From positions 2,666,001-2,730,000 of the forward strand of contig CM054117.1 of assembly GCA_028673005.1 (NCBI GenBank): 64,000 nucleotides of DNA. Reading direction: 5' to 3'. This document shows, in pieces, positions 45,563-56,845 of the stretch. The position numbers were made by a program, and so were the translations under genes. The stretch's first letter is position 1. The number at the start of each line of letters is the position of its first letter. Origin of the DNA: Tanypteryx hageni. Its lineage: Eukaryota; Arthropoda; Insecta; Odonata; Petaluridae. The notes beneath the pieces were generated by a model. The model saw nothing but the letters and a program-made list of their open reading frames with translations, searched no databases and was not told where the DNA came from.

Positions 45563-45568
45563 AAATTT

Positions 45569-45585
45569 TGGTGCCCAACGTGGGG
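45569..45585 (+). promoter_or_regulatory. Primer-binding site of the Gypsy element
   Basis: TGGTGCCCAACGTGGGG begins with the TGG expected from pairing with a tRNA 3' CCA end and lies just after the probable LTR. Confidence 0.75.
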
Positions 45586-45775
45586 CCCGACGGAGGAAGA
45601 TTTTCCGTCTGCTCTTCCAACGCGAGGTTGATGGTATTTGATTAGGAACAACATTGTCATTCCCTTCCCCTTGTGAAACCATCCATGGCCCAACCTTTCT
45701 AACCTGTAGTCATTTCCCGGTGGACCTCGGGAAGAGAAGATTAGTACCTAGAAATTCCTTCCCTTTGTTTTTTTT

Positions 45776-46809
45776 GTGTTTAGGATCATTGAGAAACCGA
45801 TCGTAACCTCGTGGGTGAGTGAGTTGTCAAAGTCCCTAGCAATTGCGTATTGCGAGCCCTTTGGACTCTCCTCAGATGGCACCCTCGATCAATTGCGTGC
45901 GAAACTATGTGACTACTGCAAGGAGTTGCCAGCTGGTTTGCCGGAAACCCCAGTCAACGAAAGCAACGTTTTAAATGCCTTGTTGCGTGAGTTGGTGGAC
46001 GCTGCCGTAGCTAGAGATAGGCCTAATTCGGACATTGGGGCATTAGCGAAGTTTGCTAGTTGAAAGGGGCTTTCCTTCTCGGCGGAGGAGAAGGAGAGCG
46101 TCATTTCATTTCTGGAATGTTGCGAAGAATTTCAGGTTTCCAGTGCCACCAGTGATGGTGCTAAGTGGCGTCTCGCCCCTGAACTTTTGACGGAAAGCGT
46201 TACGGTGGTTCCGAGAGAATAAGGATTCGTTTGGATCATATTCTGATTTTAGGGATGGGATCCAAGAAGCTTACCAACCCGTGGATTATGACATGAGACT
46301 AAGAAAAGACTTATTTGTGAGGACACAGGGCATGGGTGAGACGATAAATGAATTCGGTACGTGCATATCCTCTATGAATTGGCGCCCTAAGCGACCTCTC
46401 CCCGAAGGCGAGTTGGTAGAGTTGGCGTATGGGAACTTAAACCCTGATTATTTAGTCCAAACTCCCTTGAAAGGATTTTCTACGATGAGGGAGTTGGTGT
46501 GTTTCGGGTGCGCATTAGAAGATCAACAGTCGAGAAGAGATTCATATAGACCTCTGCCCAAGCCTTCCGAAATGGTTGATGTAGAGTTTAGGTTTGTGCG
46601 AGAAAGGGATTCCAAACACGATTCGATTTTGGTTGAGCGACGATAGCGGACCAAAGTCGATGACTGGGAGTTGCTGGAATTGCAGGGTGCTCGACCACTT
46701 CTTCCGTGATTGTAAGAAACCACTCGCTAGGTTCTGCCGCCGCTGCGGTAAGAGAGGGGCCATGGTTAAGAATTGCGAATGTTCAGGAAACTCCGACGGG
46801 ACGCTTTAG
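45776..46809 (+). pseudogene. Gypsy gag, broken
   Basis: Two open pieces (45779-46063, 46281-46646) and a third with Cys-rich knuckles (CWNCRVLDHFFRDC and FCRRCGKRGAMVKNC, about 46675-46785) form a Gag polyprotein: capsid-like region then nucleocapsid. The first piece ends in TGA (SFAS then KGLSFS), where an Arg CGA is a likely ancestor. A frame change follows near 46200. Gag packages the element RNA; this one cannot. Confidence 0.75.
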
Positions 46810-47072
46810 ATCCAGGCATAAGGCCAATTTAAACCGCCTGGTATAGAAAATAATTGGGAAGAGTGGCTGCGAATGGTCAGAGCGTTCATGTCGAATGAAG
46901 TCCCGCCGCTGTGCCCCATAGCAAAACGAATATTTGTCGAAGTACAGATTTATGGAAAAAGCCGCCAGCACTTCTGGATTCGGGGGCCACACAATCGGTC
47001 CTAAATTCCTCTGTAGAAAGGTGGCTAAGTAATCTGAACGTTAAAATGCACCCGCGGTCCGCGTGATTAGAG

Positions 47073-48989
47073 TTGGCAGACGGGCATAAGGCATCTGTAT
47101 CGCGATGTGTCACCTTACCCGTGCAACTGGGAGAGAAAGTCGCTTTGACCCATTTTGACGTGATTCCCGCAATGCCGTATTGTTTGATATTGGGCACAAA
47201 TTTCTTGAGGAGCGTGGGCACAACTTTGGATTTTTCCAATCACTTGGTTAAGTTGGCGGACGAGGATGTGTTGCCTGTCCTACCCTCCGAGTCTTCTTCC
47301 ACGGAATTTCTTGAAGGGCTCGAGGAAGTGTTCTCTGATAATAACCTCATGCCTTCTGAGGACTTGGCTTTGCTGCGCTTTCTAGATTTTGAGTTGTGAT
47401 TATTTGACGAAGTTCCCGGAAGGACTGGCATAGTGAAGCATAAAATAATACTGGAGAAGGAGGTCCCCGTGAAGCAAAGATATTATCCCGTTTCCCCGAC
47501 TATCCAAGGAATGATTAATGGCCAAGTAGACGAAATGCTAGCCAATGGCATGATAGAACATTCGAATAGTTCGTGGTCCTCGCCCGTCCTTTTGGTTCCC
47601 AAAAAGGATGGCACTAAGCACTTTGTAGTAGATTTCTGAAAGGTAAACAGCATGAGCAAAAAGGATGCTTACCCCGTCCCGTATATCTCCAACATATTGA
47701 GTAAGCTTAGATCGGGGAAGTTCGTCTCTACCCTGGACCTTGAAAAGGGCTATTGGCAGGTGGAGCTGGATCGGGAGAGCAAAGAGGTGACAGCATTTAC
47801 GGTCCCAGACCGCGGTTTATATCATTTCAACGTAATGCCTTTCGGGTTACATAGCGCGGGAGCGACTTTCCAGTGTTTAATGGATAAGATAATAGGGACA
47901 GAATTGAAGCCTAATATGTTTGCCTATCAAGATGACGTGGTGGTGGTAAGCAGCACATTCGAGGAGCATTTGGGACACCTGTGAGAAGTGTTCAAACGTC
48001 TGTGATGTTCAGGCTTGAAAATAAATATTGACAAGTGTCGATTTGCGAAGTCCTGACTTAAGTTTTTGGGCTATATTGTGGGGAATGGAGATTTGGAAAT
48101 GGACCCTGAGAAGGTAGCCGCCATTGTCGAATATCCCTCTCCCTCGACTATTACCAAACTGCGCCGATTCTTGGGTTTTATCGGTTGGTATCGAAGGTTC
48201 GTGTCCAACTTTGCGACGCTGGCCGCTCCATTGATGAACTTATTAAAGGGTAAGAAAAAGTTTTATTGGGCCGCAGAGCATGAGGCCGTGTTTGTTAGGT
48301 TAAAAGAATGTCTCGTCTCTGTGCCGATTCTGTCTTGTCCCCACTTCAATTTGCCCTTTTCAATTGAATGCGATGCTTCGGGGGTTGGGATAGGAGGTGT
48401 TTTAATGCAGGAGATTGACGGAGAAGAACGCATTATTGCGTATTGCTCTCGTACAGAGCAGGAGTGCTAGGCCGTGTTGTTCGCCTTTAGCAAACTTAGA
48501 CCGTATGTCAAAGGTTATCGTTTTTCCGTCATCACTGATCACGCTACGCTAAAATGGCTTGCGAACTTTAACAATCCCCAAGGCCGACTTGCAAGGTGGA
48601 TATCGCAGCTCCAGCAATATGACTGTGAGATCATCCACCGGAAGGGAACCTATCACGTTGTACACTATGCTTTGTCGAGGATTGGAGTGATGAGGGACAT
48701 GGCACATTTCGATGCTGCGGCCGTTACCAATCCGTGGTATGTAGAACTCCGTGATAGTGTAGAAAAGAATCCGGCAGATCACCCCCGATGGAAGACCGCA
48801 AATGGCCATCTTTACTCGAAGGGTACTAACAACACCTGGAGGATTGTGGTGCCCGCGGCTGAATGCCGCAAACTCTTGGAGAATCGCCATTCTTCTTCGA
48901 GAGGGGGGCACATGGGGTTCTTCAAAACCTTAAGGAAAATTCGCGAATTTTATTGGTGGCCATCATTAAGGAAAGATGTGATGGATTGA
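47073..48989 (+). pseudogene. Gypsy pol: protease, reverse transcriptase, RNase H, start of integrase
   Basis: Protease region around YCLILGTNFL (about 47180). RT: LVPKKDGTKHFVVDF, STLDLEKGYWQVEL, YHFNVMPFGLHSAGATFQ and FAYQDDVVV (YxDD). Then FLGFIGWYRRFVSNFA, RNase H with SIECDASGVGIGGVL and FSVITDHATLKWL, and the integrase zinc-binding GGHMGFFKTLRKIREFYWWP. Stops interrupt the same frame at 47637 (TGA), 47982 (TGA), 48003 (TGA), 48054 (TGA) and 48468 (TAG). The element ends at about 48990, before the integrase catalytic core. Block order (RT before integrase) makes it Gypsy type. It is not a functional element. Confidence 0.92.
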
Positions 48990-49404
48990 TGGATGAACTG
49001 CCCATGAATGGCGACTTCGTTAACCTTTAAAGTACTGAATTAAATCCCAAATGTATCTCCCCTTGGCCGGGCATTTAAATGTCCTGTGTTCACAGAAATT
49101 GCACCATAATATCAAAAGTTATATTTCTTTAAACTAAAAGTGATAAAGTATTCAAATAAATTGCATTTTAATTTTAAAATCTTTTTTATTGAAAGTAAAT
49201 ATAATATCAAAGCAAAAAATACTTTTTGTGATATAGTTTTTAACGAAAACTGAAAAAATAAATAAAATTCTTTTAGTCTTACATTTCACATAACAGTAGG
49301 AAAGAATATATTAACAACAACAACAACACACCTTGATGCTTTCCCTTGCGGGGTAAGCCATGCCATATGTCTGCCAATTACCAACCCATCACCACATGCT
49401 TTCT
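48990..49404. other. Interval without a gene; (AAC)n tail of the next LINE
   Basis: AT-rich. AACAACAACAACAACA near 49312-49328 is the complement of a (TTG)n tail and probably marks the 3' end of the LINE at 49405-50004. Confidence 0.6.
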
Positions 49405-50004
49405 CTACACACTTCTATCCTTGCACACTTCTTTTGCTTCACTTACACTCATACACTGAGTCACACATTTCCTTTTATTCCTCATACTTTTCACGTCCCT
49501 TTTTCTCAGAGTCTCAATAACCACATCCAACCAAGTCTTGCGGGGTCTGCCTCTCCCTCTCTCGCCATTCACTCTTCCTTCATATATTTGTTTGGTGATT
49601 CTACTCTCCTCCATTCTTTCTACATGCCCGAACCACCTCAACAGACCTCTCTCATACAGATCTGTCACACTAGCTTTCATACCACATTTGTTCATCACCC
49701 AATTATTCCTTACTTTGTCTCTCCTCGATTTCTCACAAACTCTTCTCATGTATCCCATCAAAACCACCTTCAAACTACTTTTATGCTTCTCCTGACACAC
49801 CCATGTTTCACTGCCATACAGCAAGGTAGGCATTAAAACACTCTTGTATACAGACATTTTTGCTTCTTTTGACAACCATTCATTCTTTGCAATCGACCAC
49901 ACACTCCCTGCCACCTTTCTACCAGCATTCACTCTCCTTTTGATTTCTCCATCTACTCTACCATTTTTACTGAACATTCTACCAAGGTATATAAATATTA
50001 ACAA
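49405..50004 (-). pseudogene. LINE reverse transcriptase C-terminal arm, 5' truncated
   Basis: A 199-residue open frame beginning inside the RT: YLGRMFSKNGRVDGEIKRR, then KSVLMPTLLYGSETWVC, LLRWFGHVERMEE and GERGRGRPRKTWLD. These are the thumb and C-terminal blocks common to RTE-like and related LINEs. There is no RT catalytic core, so it is a 5' truncated copy. The open frame and low decay suggest a fairly young insertion. Clade assignment is open. Confidence 0.85.
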
Positions 50005-50073
50005 ATTCTAAGAAATATAAAATATATTTCATTATGCTTACATTAAGGATCATTCTTCCAAATTTGCAACGTG

Positions 50074-50925
50074 TTACAGGTTCCGCTTTGAATGGTATAT
50101 GTGAAAACAGGGGTCGACGCATAATCCCACGTCACACTTCGAGCAGCAAAAATAGGTGCAACTTATTTTCTTTTTTGCTGAGCATACTCGACACCGCAGT
50201 TTATTTGCTTTTACAGGTCAATGTTCTATATGTCTAATTTCAAGTCTTGTGACAGTGCTTGCAGTAGGATTAGGTATGCCTCTTATAGCTCTCTACCACT
50301 CTCTTCTAAAAGATCGCCCACAAGAGCGAGTCGAAAATCCCGGTGAGATAATTGTCTACCTAGGGATTTAGAAATAATAAAACTTCAAAACTGTTACATC
50401 CATCAAATGGAAAAATAACTTTTTTGTCCATTTCCATGTCCTGCAGTTAATTGAATAGCTATTAGCCATTTGATCCACCTTGTCCATGTAACCCATATTG
50501 CGGTTATAGTCCTGCACAACTGAATTTGTATTATTATTGCCAGAAAAGAGTACATTTCTTCCACAGTCACATCAGCTTGGGGTGAAAGTCCTTCATCATT
50601 AGATAATGAGCCCAAGTATTGGCTATAATACCCGTTGATCTCCTCCACGAACTGTTGGAAAATTTCCGTGAAAAACAGAAGAAATATCATGCCATGTGAA
50701 GAATCCTTAATTATATGAGGATACTCCTTATTTCTAAATCCACTAGGTCCACCAATGAAAGACTAAACGGAACACAAACTGCGGCGGGATTGTCTGGTCC
50801 AGTTACTGCTGCAAGCAGCCTTCATATTCTTCGTCACTCTCACTCAATTCTGCCATGTCTAACTCGGCTTCAGAATGACTTTCCAAAAAAATTTCACTTT
50901 CTCTTTCCATGAAATTTTTATCCAT
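50074..50925 (-). pseudogene. piggyBac transposase with the catalytic centre deleted
   Basis: ATG at 50925 opens MDKNFMERESEIFLESHSEA and an acidic N-terminus (LSESDEEYEG), as in piggyBac proteins. Then IIKDSSHGMIFLLFFTEIF and FVEEINGYYSQY and VEEMYSFLAIII, followed directly by YMDKVDQMANSYS-like sequence, so the DDD core is gone. The C-terminus is intact: CRVCSAKKKISCTYFCC, CDVGLCVDPCFHIYH, the Cys/His finger that binds DNA, with TAA at 50074. Frame changes occur at about 50690-50800 and near 50500. Confidence 0.87.
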
Positions 50926-51649
50926 TATATAATCTTTTGAAATGAAAAAACAAAAATTCACAAAATAACTCCCAAAAATAATGTCTAAGAATGAGCAAGG
51001 AGAATGCTTACTGAACGACTGACGACTCAAAACTGGATGCATAATGCGCTCTCCGAAGTTTTCAAAGGCCTCTTTGTTTGTAATATAAACGAAAAGATGC
51101 GGAGAGGAGATCAGAGCCAGACTGTTTACAGTAGAGATAGGGTTTGGAGAGAACCATATATACAAGTGGTGACGTAGACCTGGTCAGGAAACAGGCCACC
51201 GAGAAAACCCAAACAAGAGAAGTGCTCTGTCGTAAATATCATGAAATGGCAGGCATTCCAAAGCAAGATCAAAAATATCACATGAATTCTTGCGATAGGA
51301 GCAAAGTTAGTCTGCCAATGTGACGAGTGAAATGCTGGTCCGCATGCGGACCAACAGGCCAATGACGAATACATTAAATGGTCCATATACAGACTGCATG
51401 GACAATAAAGGTTCAATTCAAGCATGCACTTTTTCTGGGCTCAAGAAGGCAACTTACAGAAGGATGTTAACAATAAGAAAAGAAACTTAAAGAGTTATCC
51501 CGGGTGCCATCAAAAAGATAAAAAAAGAGAGTATAAGTCTCATGCCAAAAAACCATTACAATTCACGGAAGGACCTAAATGATATAAAGCTATGTATAAA
51601 CTTTCTAGTTGAAAATATTATGTATTACTGAAATAATAGAATAGTTACA
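50926..51649. other. Interval without a supported gene
   Basis: No recognised gene. A minus-strand open frame at 51126-51425 has no recognisable motif. Parts may belong to the piggyBac element, whose TTAA ends I could not place. Confidence 0.4.
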
Positions 51650-52859
51650 ATAAAAACGTTGATGATCTGAATCTGATGATCTACAGTACAACTAAGAGAT
51701 GAACTACGTGAAAATGATTAAACTATTATCAATTTATTAAACAAGGTGAATAGATTAGATCAAGACAATTTAGATAAAACATTAGATATTTTGGACAGAC
51801 AAGAATATGAAAGAAAGAGATATTAATGGTATAGTTAATCATATTGCTAATAAGTTAGAAATAGAAAATTTTAGCAAAAATGATATTGATGATGTGTATG
51901 TAGTTAAAAATCGCTGAGCAGATAACGAAAGTAAAATCGTGGTAAGTTTTGTTTCAAAGAAAATAAAAGATATTTGCCTCAAAAACAAAAAACCATTAAC
52001 AGATGATGACATTTTGAGCAATAATAATAATAGCAGATTTATGTAAATGAGGCCTTAACCAAATATTATGGAGACCTATTCTGGAAAACCAGGGAACAAT
52101 GTAAACCTAACTGATATAAGTTCATTTGGATAAAAAATAGTTTCACTTATGTTAAAAAGGACGAAAATCAAATACTGCTTAAAATCAATACTGTAGATCT
52201 AAACAAAATCGATACCAGCATATAATTATTCTTGCCTAATCTTTAACTACACTTACAATAGAAGGTTTGGAAATGATTAAAATAGAAAAATTAACTATAA
52301 AATAAACAAATCTAATAATCTAATGATAACAGTATACCCTTAATAATAACTTTGCTATGTTTCATCTAAATATTAGGTCATTAAAAATAATTAGGAGGAA
52401 TTTGAAATCACTTGCTGCCACTTATCACGGAAAATAAATATAGGTTTGATTGTTCTGACTTAAGTCAATATTATGATGAATGAAGAGGAAGGATATGTAA
52501 GGTACACTAAACTAAGAATAAATAAAAGAGGTGGCGGAATAACTTTTTATGTTAGAAATGATTTCGCCTTCATTGAAAATGACACTGTTAACTTTGGATG
52601 TAAGATCAGTTTGTTGATTAAGGATAATTGGGAATATTTCTTTTAGGAGTTTATAAACCCCCTAACTTCAGCAAAATATTATGTATTAATGAAGTAGCTA
52701 TGATTATATGTAACTCAAAAGAAAAGGAAATTGTTATCATAGGTGATATGAATATAAATACAAGTAAAGGTATAAAAATGAATTTTTATAACCAACTTTT
52801 ATATGGCTAATGCTTAAATATGAATAAACTTTATAATATAATTATGATAACCTTTCAGC

Positions 52860-53238
52860 TTGCATGGGCGTAAAAATTAGCAAAAGTGTCTACCTACCAG
52901 TTGTTGAGTGATGTGGGGGTCTCTCTATTTAATCTTTTTACAGTTGAGAGAATGGCAGACAGAAGTAGAGAACTCAGTGACAAACGTAAGAATGTTTGAT
53001 ATATAAGTAGTAAGAAGTTTGATAGTATCTTTTGTTTCATTAATGAGAGAGAACACTCTCTCTCTCTCTGTAGCTGATGAAGGAATAACTCCGAAAGCTT
53101 CTACGTTTGTGATGTTTCTGCGTTGTTTTAGTGTTCTTTTACGTGTGTCGCTTCGACATCCCCAGGGCCTCGCCAACCTGAAGTCGTCTGATTGGTGAGT
53201 GCTCACTGGGCTTCCTCATCCCAACATCTTGTTGCCAT

Positions 53239-53240
<2 letters not shown>
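52860..53240 (+). mobile_element. PLE terminus inserted in LINE C, with hammerhead-like motif
   Basis: The part 53100-53240 shares TGTCGCTTCGACATCCCCAG, CGCCAACCT, CACTGGGCTTCCTC and CATCTTGTTGCCA with the complement of the PLE ends at 5640 and 12463. It ends on (TA)n exactly as they do. No PLE protein is present. The start at 52860 is approximate and is judged by where LINE C coding stops. Confidence 0.8.
53069..53105 (+). ncRNA. Candidate hammerhead ribozyme (type I, very short stem III)
   Basis: TGTAG (53069-53073), CTGATGA (53074-53080), one extra A, stem II GGA-loop-TCC (53082-53092), GAAA (53093-53096), AGCT palindrome as stem III (53096-53099), T at the cleavage position (53100) and CTACG (53101-53105), which pairs with TGTAG in stem I. 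All core nucleotides of the hammerhead consensus are present. Hammerhead motifs in PLE termini are established knowledge. The extra A before stem II and the 2-bp stem III are departures; the latter is known from hammerheads that act as dimers. Confidence 0.6.

Positions 53241-53309
<69 letters not shown>
53241..53309. repeat. (TA)n microsatellite
   Basis: Long TA tract directly after the PLE terminus. Confidence 0.95.
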
Positions 53310-53311
<2 letters not shown>

Positions 53312-53995
53312 CGAAGTTAATATAAAAGTTGGTAATAAAGGCAAAAGACGCAAATAGTGCTAAACACAGAGATATGCTTCCTAACATGACTTTTCAGAAC
53401 TAATTAAAGAATACAGCAGAGAAGAAATAGTTAGACCTCAAGTAATTAGCCCATGCATTGACCATATCTACTGCTAAGGATTAATTTCTACTCCTGAAGC
53501 ACTAATAATACACTCTAAAATACCTGACCATAAATCATAGGCCTAAATCTAAATTATTGTAACAGATATTTAACTAACCAAAAGAAAGAAAAAATAACTT
53601 ACCTTGACAATTTCAAAGTCGAAGCCAAAATTGTATTATTTAATTGGGAATATCTCTTAAATGAAAATGATTCTAACAAATTATATAAGAATGTAAAGAA
53701 GAAGCTTGACAAAATCCATGTCAAGTAAAGAATCTTCTCATCTCTAACTAAAAAAGGATAGACAGCCAAACTAATCATACAAATAAAAACGAGATAAATA
53801 TTACAGAAAATGGAAAAGCAATCCGACTAACATGATATATAAAGATCAATATAAATGTATAAGAAATAGAATCCAATCAGAACTAAAAATATTGAAAAAT
53901 GTAACATATTATAACCGCTGCATCTCCACATGCGTCCCTGCCTGCCTGCGTCTGAAGCCTTCCGCCATGAATGCAAATAAACCGGGAATGGTCGG

Positions 53996-54185
53996 TTCAA
54001 TTTCGACAAATCTTTCGCCTGAATACTCAGCTCGAACTCCTACAGGTTTTAAGTGGGTAGTCATCCCTCAGAAAGGCATGGGTTCGATACCAAGATAGTT
54101 TTCGTTTTTACATTTGATTAACACGTAATTGCCTAGAATACGATATGTAGACCTTTATTCTTTAACATTTTCAAATATCTTACAA
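53996..54185 (+). repeat. Direct repeat, unit 1, with B-box-like motif
   Basis: ATTTCGACAAATCTTTCGCC to TTTAACATTTTCAAATATCTTA matches 54360-54552. It contains GGTTCGATACC (54082-54093), which fits a polymerase III B box, so a tRNA-derived SINE is possible; no clear A box is seen. Confidence 0.65.
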
Positions 54186-54359
54186 TCGAGACTCTGACTC
54201 AAGATTTATAGCATTTCACGCAGAAAGAAATGAAGATTCTTATTCTTACTGCCGATTCTGTTGTTAATTTTGTGTTTGTTCATATTTGAAGTATATATTC
54301 CATTTTCTCCAGTTTTTCGACATTTCAAAAAGGAGGTTGCTAGGGTAGCCAGCATTATT

Positions 54360-54552
54360 CACCTCGATTTCGACAAATCTTTCGCCTGAATACTCGGCGC
54401 GAACTCTTGCAGATTTTAAGTAGGAAGTCGTCTCCCAAAAAGGCATGGGTACAATATCAGGAAAGTTTTCGTTTTTACATTTGATTATCACATAATCGGC
54501 TGGAATACGATGTGTAGACCTTCAGTCTTTAACATTTAAAAATATCTTAGTG
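54360..54552 (+). repeat. Direct repeat, unit 2
   Basis: Second copy of 53996-54185 with scattered changes; the B-box-like motif is decayed (GGTACAATATC). Both lie inside LINE C between its endonuclease and RT. Confidence 0.65.
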
Positions 54553-55150
54553 ATTTAGTAGTTAAGCTTGCTGAACAATTCATCTCTCAAATAACAAATT
54601 TGAAACTGAATTGGTATTTGAAGCTAATAAGGATGAACCATCTTTCCATGCAAAGCAGTATTTATATACCTGAGGCTATGGAAAATACAATAAATAAAAC
54701 AGTGAGTGAACTAAGTAATAAAGCTGCAGGCATAGATAACATTAGAATTAAAAACATTAAAGAGAACCAAGTCATGATCCCTATAATAACAAGAATAATT
54801 AACAACAGTATACAATATGGTACAGTCCCAGACAATTTAAAAACAGCTATTATAAAACCCATTCATAAAGGACAATTTAGTGATTTAAATAACTATAGAC
54901 TGATCTCTATACTATCATCAACTAGCAAAATAATGGAAAAATTTGCAGCTAAACATTTAAGAGACTTTGTTTCTAAAACCAATATCATTTCTAGTAAGCA
55001 ATGAAAAAAGTCAACTCTTTTGAACGAAGATTTCGAAAACGGTGGCCAAGTAGGAGCAGCATTCCTAGAGGCGGAAATATGATCTCTTTCTTTTCAAAAC
55101 AGCACTCGCTTTAACCCTTTAACAGATGCTACTCAGGAACATCGTACTTA

Positions 55151-55560
55151 GAGACGGAAATACGTATGAACTCTTTTAGGTGAAAACTTAAAAACCTAAT
55201 ATGTAAATCACACTAGCAGAGCATAAAAAGTGCACCTAGATACGGAAATACTATTTATGCTAATTACTCTTTGAACCAAGTATGAATGCTATTGAAAAGA
55301 TGTTCAAGTTTGAAGTTATCATGTTTTAACCCTTTCTACTCCAATTCTGCCCCTTGGCTCCCACGGTTTGTAAATAAATCTTAAGTTAATTTGTAATTTG
55401 TTGTAATTGTATTGTCCCGAATATAACACGATGTTTTTTCCAAAAAATGAAATTTTTAAAGTAGCCCCCACGTTATATTCGAGTACTAGTGATTTTAAAA
55501 GATCGTAAAATCATGTTTCAAAAAATCACCCTACATTACGCTCATCTGTTAAGTGATACA
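55151..55560 (+). repeat. Unnamed repeat family R, copy 1
   Basis: GAGACGGAAATACGTATGAA through TGCCCCTTGGCTCCCAC, TATTGTCCCGAATATAA and TTCGAGTACTAGTGATTTTA to GTGATACAAGAT matches 62568-62985 along its length. No coding capacity. TATTGTCCCGAATATAA resembles ends of pogo-like elements; this is uncertain. Confidence 0.75.
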
Positions 55561-55735
55561 AGATCCCCATGCCAAAAGATCCCCATGCCGAAAGATCCCC
55601 ATGCCGAAAGATCCCATGCCGAAAGATCCCTGGGCTGAAAGATCCCCATGCCGAAAGATCCCCATGCCGAAAGATCCCTGGGCTGAAAGATCCCCATGCC
55701 GAAAGATCCCCATGCCGAAAGATCCCCATGCCGAA
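55561..55735 (+). repeat. 16-bp minisatellite, 11 units
   Basis: Units of GATCCCCATGCCGAAA, one of 15 bases and two of the variant GATCCCTGGGCTGAAA. Units 5-7 and 8-10 repeat as a 48-base higher-order unit. Since 48 is a multiple of 3, long open frames arise by chance. Related degenerate units lie on the opposite strand at 40711-40796. Confidence 0.95.
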
Positions 55736-56068
55736 CTGGTTGCACCATAATATCCTGTGCCAAACCGTCCCACTCTGTTTTTTTTAATTCCTTGCCAGCT
55801 ATCAGTAGTAAAGCTACATCACGTAAATATTCTATCCAAATAGATTTTTTAGTTGTCTGTGTAATATAATGGCACTGGATGTGAATTTTTCATGATTACA
55901 TACATTAAAAAAGCATAAAAAATCATTTTTAGAAGTCATTTCTAAAATATTTGCTTATTGCCATAATTGTACCACCAAACTCAGCTTCAGATAGATTAAT
56001 GAACTGATATTACTGTAAAATATCAAAATCAAAATTTTGAAAGTGCGGACATTACATGAATTACAGTT

Positions 56069-56845
56069 TTTCCGGATAATCACAATTTTCTAATAAGATT
56101 TGCTATGAAAAATCGTATTATAAAATAAATGAGATATAGGTACAAAATATCATAAGTATTTCTGGTATATACTTGGTAAAACATCAATATAGTATATTAC
56201 CTTGACATGTTCCTAAGATTCTTCATGACTACGGAGATTTTTAATGATGATTGGCCAGTGCAAAAGTAAACAAAAACAGAATACGAGTGTTAATATTATT
56301 CAGCAGACACCTAACTACAGCGAAAGTTAAATTTCTCATGAATCTAATCTAACCCAAACCCAAGCAAAAACCTATCTAAAGCGAACGCAACTCTGCACAT
56401 CCCAACAGTAACGTTAACAAGTTTAATACTTCCAATGTTATCGTCACTGCAACTGGCTCTGGAATTATGGAAAACCAATGTAAAAACATAATAAAAGTGA
56501 ATGAGTGAAATAGAAATAAAGCTAATAAACATATAAATAACAACATATTTGTCTTTAAAGAGTGGAAAGACTAACTGAACAGAGAGTGAAGTATGAAGGT
56601 GAGAAAAATGTTGGCACCATAATAAAGGACCGTAGCATTTAGGAGCATTATTTTTAAAATTTTCAAAAATTAATATTTTAATCCCCAGATGCTAACCACG
56701 GTATAATGAAAATGCGCTAAAAGAACATGTGCTAAACAAGACATACCTGTAAACGTTTTGAGGTCCCTAGAACACATTTTCAGTATTTTTTCTATGATTT
56801 CTGCATGTATGTGATAGGAATTTTGTGGACATTCTAAGCTATATA
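56069..56845. other. AT-rich interval without a supported gene
   Basis: No coding region or recognised repeat. 56045-56068, just before it, resembles the start of the repeat at 40401 on the complement. Confidence 0.5.

Larger units (their letters stand above)
51650..55015 (+). pseudogene. LINE (C), ORF1 to RT, interrupted by a PLE terminus and a duplicated repeat
   Basis: ORF1 remnant at about 51700-52220 (KIVVSFVSKKIKDICLKNKK then SRFM, YVKKDENQILLKIN). Endonuclease at 52340-52800: FHLNIRSLKI, GGGITFYVRNDF, LGVYKPPNFSK and IVIIGDMNINTSKG. It resumes after the PLE piece with SCIDHIY and KIPDHKS (about 53450-53540). RT appears at 54600-55003: NKAAGIDNIRIKNIKENQV, VPDNLKTAIIKPIHKGQF and ISILSSTSKIMEKF, and ends before the catalytic core. 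Stops and frameshifts are frequent. Jockey/CR1-type by these motifs. Confidence 0.82.

Noticed and set aside
45776..45778. Start codon of the Gypsy gag at 45776
   Set aside because: The codon is GTG and the upstream region shows no ATG in context; the true start is not clear in this decayed copy.
51126..51425. Catalytic part of the piggyBac transposase in the frame at 51126-51425
   Set aside because: No piggyBac motif is visible there, and it lies upstream of the transposase start at 50925.
55561..55735. CRISPR-like array
   Set aside because: Units follow one another with no spacers, and the genome is eukaryotic; it is a plain minisatellite.
55553..55787. Repeat-protein-like open frames over the minisatellite in several frames and both strands
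   Set aside because: The 48-base period keeps all frames open; no start context, no conservation, and open on both strands.
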